A stretch of 64,000 bases of DNA from Salinilacustrithrix flava (GTDB taxonomy: Bacteria; Actinomycetota; Acidimicrobiia; Acidimicrobiales; Salinilacustritrichaceae): NCBI GenBank assembly GCA_024128875.1, contig JAMYFF010000001.1, positions 744,001 to 808,000 of the forward strand. The letters are read 5' to 3'. The notes under the pieces were generated by a model that saw only the letters and a list, made by a program, of their open reading frames with translations, did no database searches and had not been told where the DNA came from. Positions within the stretch are counted from its first letter, which is position 1. Every line of letters begins with the position of its first letter. Made by a program: the position numbers and the translations under genes. This document shows positions 59,854 through 64,000 of this stretch, piece by piece.

Positions 59854-60896
59854 TGTCCGAGCAGCAGGAGAACACCTACGCCTCCGCCGGGGTCGACATC
59901 GGCGCCGGCGAGGAGGCCGTCCAGCGCATCAAGGCGTCGGTCCGCTCCACCTTCCGCCCCGAGGTCATCGGCGACATCGGCGGCTTCGGCGGGCTGTTCC
60001 AGTTCCCCCAGCACCGCTTCACCCACCCGGTGCTCGTGTCCTCCACCGACGGCGTCGGCACCAAGGCCGTCGTCGCCCAGCGCGCCGGCATCTTCGAGTC
60101 CATCGGCGTCGACCTCGTGGCCATGTGCGTCGACGACATCGCCTGCGCCGGCGCCGAGCCGCTGTTCTTCCTCGACTACATCGCCGTCGGCAAGCTCGAC
60201 CCCGACCACATCGAGCAGCTCGTCGCCGGCGTGGCCAAGGGCTGCCGGGAGGCGGGCTGCGCCCTCATCGGCGGCGAGATGGCCGAGCACCCCGGCGCGA
60301 TGGAGGCCGGCGAGTTCGACCTCGTCGGCTTCGCCGTCGGCGTCGCAGAGCGGGACCGCATCCTGGACGGCACCACCATCGCCGCCGGTGACGCGCTCAT
60401 CGGCCTGCCGTCGCCGAACCTGCGCTCGAACGGGTACTCGTTGGCCCGACGGGTGTTCTTCGACGTCGCCGGCCGCTCCCTGCACGACCCGGCCTGGGAC
60501 GGCGCCCACCACTCGCTGGCCGAGGAGCTCCTGTCGCCGTCGGTCATCTACTCGCCGGCGATCGCCGCGCTGCTGCGGGTGGTCGACGTCCGCGCCGTCG
60601 CCCACATCACCGGCGGTGGCATCCCGGGCAACCTGAACCGAGTGCTCACCGAGTCCCTCGACGCCCACGTCGACCGGGGCGCCTGGGAGCCGCCGAAGGT
60701 CTTCACCGAGATCCAGCGCCTCGGCCAGGTCAGCGACGACGAGATGGCCAAGGTGTTCAACATGGGCATCGGCATGATCGCCGTCGTTCCCGCTGACGAG
60801 GTCTACGCCGCCCTCGACGTGCTGCGCACCGCCGGCCACCGTGCCGTGCAGATCGGCACCGTCGAACCCGGCAGCGGCCTCGTCCGGTACGCGTAG
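59853..60896 (+). CDS. purM: Phosphoribosylformylglycinamidine cyclo-ligase
   Basis: Makes AIR from FGAM and ATP, 347 residues. Motifs: YASAGVDIGAGEEAVQRIK, VSSTDGVGTKAVVA, DIACAGAEPLFFLDYIA, GGEMAEHPGAM and AHITGGGIPGNLNRVL. Its ATG overlaps the purF stop. Confidence 0.96.
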   Translation: MSEQQENTYASAGVDIGAGEEAVQRIKASVRSTFRPEVIGDIGGFGGLFQFPQHRFTHPVLVSSTDGVGTKAVVAQRAGIFESIGVDLVAMCVDDIACAGAEPLFFLDYIAVGKLDPDHIEQLVAGVAKGCREAGCALIGGEMAEHPGAMEAGEFDLVGFAVGVAERDRILDGTTIAAGDALIGLPSPNLRSNGYSLARRVFFDVAGRSLHDPAWDGAHHSLAEELLSPSVIYSPAIAALLRVVDVRAVAHITGGGIPGNLNRVLTESLDAHVDRGAWEPPKVFTEIQRLGQVSDDEMAKVFNMGIGMIAVVPADEVYAALDVLRTAGHRAVQIGTVEPGSGLVRYA

Positions 60897-60913
60897 AACG
60901 CGCGCTGTCCCTG

Positions 60914-60919
60914 TACGGT
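60914..60919 (+). promoter_or_regulatory. Candidate leaderless -10 (TACGGT)
   Basis: TACGGT, eight bases, then the GTG at 60928. Confidence 0.4.
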
Positions 60920-60927
60920 CGCCGGCC

Positions 60928-61431
60928 GTGCGCACGGTGGTCCGGACGGTGTCGTGGGTGCTGCTCTTCGCGGCGCTCGGAGCGGCCGGCGCGTCGTGGT
61001 TCACCCCCACCCCCCGGCTCGACGCCGACGATGCCTCCGACCTCGCGCTCGACGCGCTGAGCGGCGCCGAGGTGGACGTGGAGCGGGTGGAGCCGCCGGT
61101 GCGGATGGTGCACGAGACCGGCGAGGGCGACCTCGTCGACGCCTGGCGCGTCCTGGTCGACGTGCGCGCCCGGGGTGCGGACGAGCAGGTCGAGCTCCGG
61201 GTCCAGGAGTCCGCCGGCCAGCTCGTCTACGTGGACGACCTCATCGGCGACGCAGGCACCGAGCGGCTGCTCTCCGACGAGCAGTTCGAGGTCCTGCGCC
61301 AGCACCGCGACGACACCCTCGCCGACCGCTGGGTGCTGCGGAACGCCCTGGCCGCGATCGCTGCCATCGGCATCGCCGCCACCTGCTACCTCCTCGCCAC
61401 CCGATCCGATCCCATCTGGAGCGCCCGTTGA
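60928..61431 (+). CDS. Small two-membrane-segment protein upstream of pyrE
   Basis: 167 residues, not recognised. It has an N-terminal membrane segment (VLLFAALGAAGASWF), an acidic extracytoplasmic part of about 100 residues, and a C-terminal membrane segment (LAAIAAIGIAATCYLLA). The stop overlaps the pyrE start (TTGA), so it is co-translated with pyrE. No role can be stated. Confidence 0.7.
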   Translation: MRTVVRTVSWVLLFAALGAAGASWFTPTPRLDADDASDLALDALSGAEVDVERVEPPVRMVHETGEGDLVDAWRVLVDVRARGADEQVELRVQESAGQLVYVDDLIGDAGTERLLSDEQFEVLRQHRDDTLADRWVLRNALAAIAAIGIAATCYLLATRSDPIWSAR

Positions 61432-62009
61432 CCGATCACCGCACCGTCCCTGCCGACGCCCACGCCGCGCTGGTGGCCCACCTCAAGGCCCACGCCATCC
61501 GCGAGGGCGACTTCGTGCTGAAGTCCGGCAAGCCGACGAGCTGGTTCTGCGACGCCAAGCAGACGACCTGCCGGCCCGACGGGATGCTGCTCGTCGCCGA
61601 CGCCGCGCTGGCCGTCCTGCCCGACGATGTGACCGCCATCGGCGGGCTCACGATGGGCGCCGATGCGGTGGCGTTCGGAGTGGCCGCCATCGCCGCGACC
61701 CGTGGCCGCGAGCTGCGGGCGTTCAGCGTCCGCAAGGAGGTCAAGGAGCACGGCGGCGGGGGGCGCGTCGCCGGTGCGCTCGAGCCGGGGGACCGGGTCG
61801 TCATCGTCGAAGATGCCGTGACCCGGGGCGTCTCGATGCTTGAGGCCGCTGACGTCATCGCCGACGAGGTCGGCGCCGAGGCGGTGCTGCTGATGCCCGT
61901 GGTGGATCGGGGCGGGACCGTGGCGGCGATGGCCGCGGAGCGGGGGTTGCCCCTGCTGGCGCTGGTGACGGCGCCGGATCTGGGCTTCGACTACGAGGGG
62001 CCGCTGTAG
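61428..62009 (+). CDS. pyrE: Orotate phosphoribosyltransferase
   Basis: Makes OMP from orotate and PRPP, 193 residues. It starts with an unusual TTG overlapping the upstream stop as TTGA. Motifs: FVLKSGKPTSWFCDAKQTT, IGGLTMGADAVAFGVA and FSVRKEVKEHGGGGRVAG. The PRPP loop reads VVIVEDAVTRGVSMLEA, whereas orotate PRTases usually have TTGGS after ED; that change deserves checking. It is the only pyrimidine gene here. Confidence 0.92.
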   Translation: MTDHRTVPADAHAALVAHLKAHAIREGDFVLKSGKPTSWFCDAKQTTCRPDGMLLVADAALAVLPDDVTAIGGLTMGADAVAFGVAAIAATRGRELRAFSVRKEVKEHGGGGRVAGALEPGDRVVIVEDAVTRGVSMLEAADVIADEVGAEAVLLMPVVDRGGTVAAMAAERGLPLLALVTAPDLGFDYEGPL

Positions 62010-62248
62010 AGGCTGGCGGCAGGGACCCCGGCCGGCTCGAGCCGGTCGGCGAGGTGCCAGTGCAGCTCGACCAGGCCGTGCAGGGCGAGGATCGCCGCGC
62101 CGACGATGCCGGTGGTGGCGTCGGCGCCCATCGCGAGGCCGACGACGACGGTGGGGTGGGACAGCGCGAACCCGATCCGGGCCCGGCGTCGGGCGTCGGC
62201 TTCGTCGGGGTGTGCACTGCTCGGTCGGTGGCTGGCGGTCGCGAACAT
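61991..62248 (-). CDS. Small membrane protein, uncertain
   Basis: 85 residues with one hydrophobic segment (PTVVVGLAMGADATTGIVGAAILALHGLVELHWHL). Third positions are strongly G/C like real genes nearby, which is the main support. No recognised domain. Its end overlaps pyrE by 19 bases on the opposite strand. Confidence 0.45.
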   Translation of the reverse strand: MFATASHRPSSAHPDEADARRRARIGFALSHPTVVVGLAMGADATTGIVGAAILALHGLVELHWHLADRLEPAGVPAASLYSGPS

Positions 62249-62300
62249 CGAAGCGTGCGTACCCGACCGTCGTGACCGCCAGAACAGTGATCTGTGACGA

Positions 62301-62316
62301 GGTCGCTGCCAGTTCC
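62301..62316. repeat. Dispersed repeat fragment
   Basis: GGTCGCTGCCAGTTCC is identical to 48046-48061 and matches part of the clpB terminator arm. It lies 15 bases before the end of the dehydrogenase gene. Confidence 0.6.
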
Positions 62317-62330
62317 CGGAGACGGTCCCG

Positions 62331-63452
62331 TCAGGGACGCCCGGTGCGCAGGCGAGCGACCCGGGCGACGGACTCGATGCGGTCCTCGGCGTGGCGGTCG
62401 GCGGCTTCGCCGGGCGGCATGCCCTGGGTCCGGGCCCGCTCGAGCACGGCCAGCACCGTGTCGTGGATGCCGGCGATGCGGGCCCACGCCCGGGCCTGGT
62501 CGTAGCCGGCGGGCTCCTCGGCGATGTTGATCACGCCGCCGGCGTTGGCGACGTAGTCCGGGACGTAGAGCACGTCGCGGTCCACGAGGCGCTGGTCGTC
62601 CTCGGGGGTGGCGAGCTGGTTGTTGGCCGAGCCGACGACGACCTCGCAGCGCAGCTCGGGGATGGTGCGCTCGTCCAGGACCGCGCCGAGGGCGCACGGT
62701 GCGAACACGTCGCAGTCGACGGCGTGGGCCGCTTCGGGCTCGACGGTGCGGAGCCGCGTTGCTGCCTCGGGGTGGTCGTCGTGGACGGCGCGGACGGCGT
62801 CGTCGCGGATGTCGGCGACGGTGACGGTGGCGCCCTCGTCCACGAGGTGGTCCACCAGCGCTCGCCCGACCTTGCCGACGCCGGAGACGGTGATGTGCCG
62901 GTCGGCCAGGTCCGGCGACCCCCAGCGGACCTCGGCGGCGGCGCGCAGCGCCCACAGCACCCCCCAGGCGGTGGCGGGGGACGGATCGCCCGAGCCGCCG
63001 AGCGACGGGCTGACACCCGTGACGTGGGGGGTCTCGCGTTGGATGAGGTCCATGTCGGCCTGGGTGGTGCCGACGTCCTCGGCGGTGAGGTAGCGGCCGG
63101 CGAGGCCGTGCACGAAGCGGCCGTAGGCCCGGATGAGGGCCTCGGAGCGGATCGTGCGCGGATCGCCCCAGATCACGGCCTTGCCGCCGCCCTGGTCGAG
63201 GCCGGCGGCTGCGTGCTTGTAGGTCATGCCCCGGGCGAGGCGGCAGACGTCGGTGAGCGCCTCGCCTTCGGTGTCGTAGGGCCAGAACCGCGTGCCGCCG
63301 AGGGCAGGTCCGAGCACGGTGGAGTGGATCGCCACGATCGCCCGCAGGCCCGAGGGGCGGTGGTGGCAGAAGGCGACCTGCTCGAAGTCCCCCTCGTCGG
63401 GGAGGCCGTCCACCGCGTCCATCGTCTCGAACACGGTGCTGGGTGCGGTCAT
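62331..63452 (-). CDS. Leucine/valine-type amino-acid dehydrogenase (Glu/Leu/Phe/Val family)
   Basis: Oxidative deamination of a branched-chain amino acid with NAD, 373 residues. The two catalytic Lys are present in MTYKHAAAGLDQGGGKAVI (Lys79 and Lys91), spaced as in leucine dehydrogenase (68 and 80). The nucleotide-binding fold is ITVSGVGKVGRALVDHL. Leucine versus valine preference cannot be read here. A TANNNT hexamer six bases before ATG 63452 suggests a leaderless start. It is divergent from bldC. Confidence 0.9.
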   Translation of the reverse strand: MTAPSTVFETMDAVDGLPDEGDFEQVAFCHHRPSGLRAIVAIHSTVLGPALGGTRFWPYDTEGEALTDVCRLARGMTYKHAAAGLDQGGGKAVIWGDPRTIRSEALIRAYGRFVHGLAGRYLTAEDVGTTQADMDLIQRETPHVTGVSPSLGGSGDPSPATAWGVLWALRAAAEVRWGSPDLADRHITVSGVGKVGRALVDHLVDEGATVTVADIRDDAVRAVHDDHPEAATRLRTVEPEAAHAVDCDVFAPCALGAVLDERTIPELRCEVVVGSANNQLATPEDDQRLVDRDVLYVPDYVANAGGVINIAEEPAGYDQARAWARIAGIHDTVLAVLERARTQGMPPGEAADRHAEDRIESVARVARLRTGRP

Positions 63453-63458
63453 GCCGGG

Positions 63459-63464
63459 ACCGTA
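63459..63464 (-). promoter_or_regulatory. Candidate leaderless -10 (TACGGT) of the dehydrogenase gene
   Basis: Minus-strand TACGGT (63464-63459), six bases, then the ATG at 63452. Confidence 0.45.
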
Positions 63465-63614
63465 CCGCCGGCCGCAAGCGGACAGAACGGGACTAGTCCG
63501 TCACCCCCTCAGGAAATGGCCCGGGTGGGCTATCGCCGTTCTGCGGCCCACTCCGTACCTTTGGGAAGGAACCGGACACACCAGTGGACCGGCGAACGAG
63601 GAAGTCACAGCACC

Positions 63615-63821
63615 ATGGCAGATCAAGAAGATCTCGACACCCCCGAAGCCCTCCTCACCCCGTCCGAGGTCGCCGCGATGTTCCGGGTGAACCCCAAGAC
63701 GGTCACCCGCTGGGCACGAGCCGGCAAGCTCAACGCGATCCGGACCCTCGGCGGCCACCGCCGCTTCAAGGCATCCGAGATCCGGGCCTGCCTCGAGGAG
63801 ATGTCGCAGTCGGAGGTCTGA
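63615..63821 (+). CDS. bldC: BldC-type MerR-family DNA-binding protein
   Basis: 68 residues, the same length as Streptomyces BldC, consisting of only the MerR-like winged helix. Motifs: LTPSEVAAMFRVNPKTVTRWARAGKLNAIRTLGGHRRFKASEI. In Streptomyces BldC binds DNA as head-to-tail oligomers and controls the onset of development. What it does in this lineage is not known. A 162-base gap separates it from the divergent dehydrogenase gene. Confidence 0.92.
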   Translation: MADQEDLDTPEALLTPSEVAAMFRVNPKTVTRWARAGKLNAIRTLGGHRRFKASEIRACLEEMSQSEV

Positions 63822-63859
63822 CCCTCCGGATCGGCTGCGTCCGGGGCCAGCAGAGGTCG

Positions 63860-63865
63860 TAGTCT
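63860..63865 (+). promoter_or_regulatory. Candidate leaderless -10 (TAGTCT)
   Basis: TAGTCT, eight bases, then the ATG at 63874. Confidence 0.45.
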
Positions 63866-63873
63866 CGGCCGCC

Positions 63874-64000
63874 ATGGCCACTCCAACCGCTGCCTTCTCC
63901 CTCCACCTGCGGGTCCGCCTCGAGAACACCCCCGGGTCGCTCGGGCGGTTGGCCGTGGCCATCGGCGACGCGGGCGGGAACATCACCCAGCTCGAGGGCT
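63874..64000 (+). CDS. ACT-domain protein, start only (perhaps malic enzyme)
   Basis: Only 42 residues are in the window. FSLHLRVRLENTPGSLGRLAVAIGDAGGNITQLEG is the start of an ACT-type regulatory domain. Some actinobacterial NAD-malic enzymes begin this way, so that is one possibility, but other ACT enzymes fit too. The C-terminus lies outside the window. Confidence 0.6.
   Translation, partial: MATPTAAFSLHLRVRLENTPGSLGRLAVAIGDAGGNITQLEG

Overview
The window is high-GC bacterial DNA (roughly 70% by eye) with densely packed genes. Many first genes of operons lack a ribosome binding site. The gene set points to Actinomycetota: a BldC-type MerR protein, HspR inside the dnaK operon, a mycothiol-type ArsC with an N-terminal helical extension, and LPxTG surface proteins. 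Class Acidimicrobiia (Iamia-like) is my best guess, but that is inference.

Layout. 1-2.05 kb: arsR-acr3-arsC on the minus strand, with arsC cut by the window edge. 2.1-14.3 kb: a phosphate region holding pstSCAB-phoU, a PhoP/RegX3-type response regulator, tatABC, a HAD phosphatase, ppk1, a universal stress protein, and a Tat-exported, LPxTG-bearing PhoX-like protein. PHO-box-like 11-bp direct repeats lie upstream of both pstS and phoX. 14.4-15.9 kb: a STAS-like protein, tRNA-Gly(CCC), a small HTH protein and dcd. 15.9-19.7 kb: a minus-strand operon of a cNMP-binding protein, a pentapeptide-repeat protein, a membrane Fe-S oxidoreductase and a degenerate receiver. 19.8-22.2 kb: a winged-helix regulator, amtB and glnB, with GlnR-like boxes. 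22.3-27.4 kb: gpmA, a PilZ protein and a four-gene ABC transporter operon. 27.5-30.0 kb: tadE/tadG-like genes. 30.2-36.9 kb: dnaK-grpE-dnaJ-hspR and clpB. 37-40.2 kb: an ECF sigma factor overlapping a tandem VOC protein, then an amidase. 40.5-46.7 kb: three paralogous LPxTG surface proteins with purA between the second and third. 46.8-62.0 kb: most of de novo purine synthesis (purD, E, K, B, C, S, Q, L, F, M) plus pyrE, with small unrelated genes inserted. 62-64 kb: a small membrane protein, a leucine/valine-type dehydrogenase, bldC and the start of an ACT-domain protein.

How the parts fit. Arsenate resistance sits beside phosphate uptake. Pst, PhoU, the regulator, polyphosphate kinase and PhoX make a phosphate scavenging and storage unit, and TatABC could export PhoX. 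The regulator next to amtB-glnB looks like a local nitrogen control unit. The heat-shock genes share one promoter design. The purine genes lie on both strands in several short transcription units, many apparently leaderless.

The most novel-looking items are the LPxTG paralogue family with expanding repeats, the GlnR-like regulator lacking a normal receiver domain, and the widespread TANNNT-6/8 nt-start codon layout.
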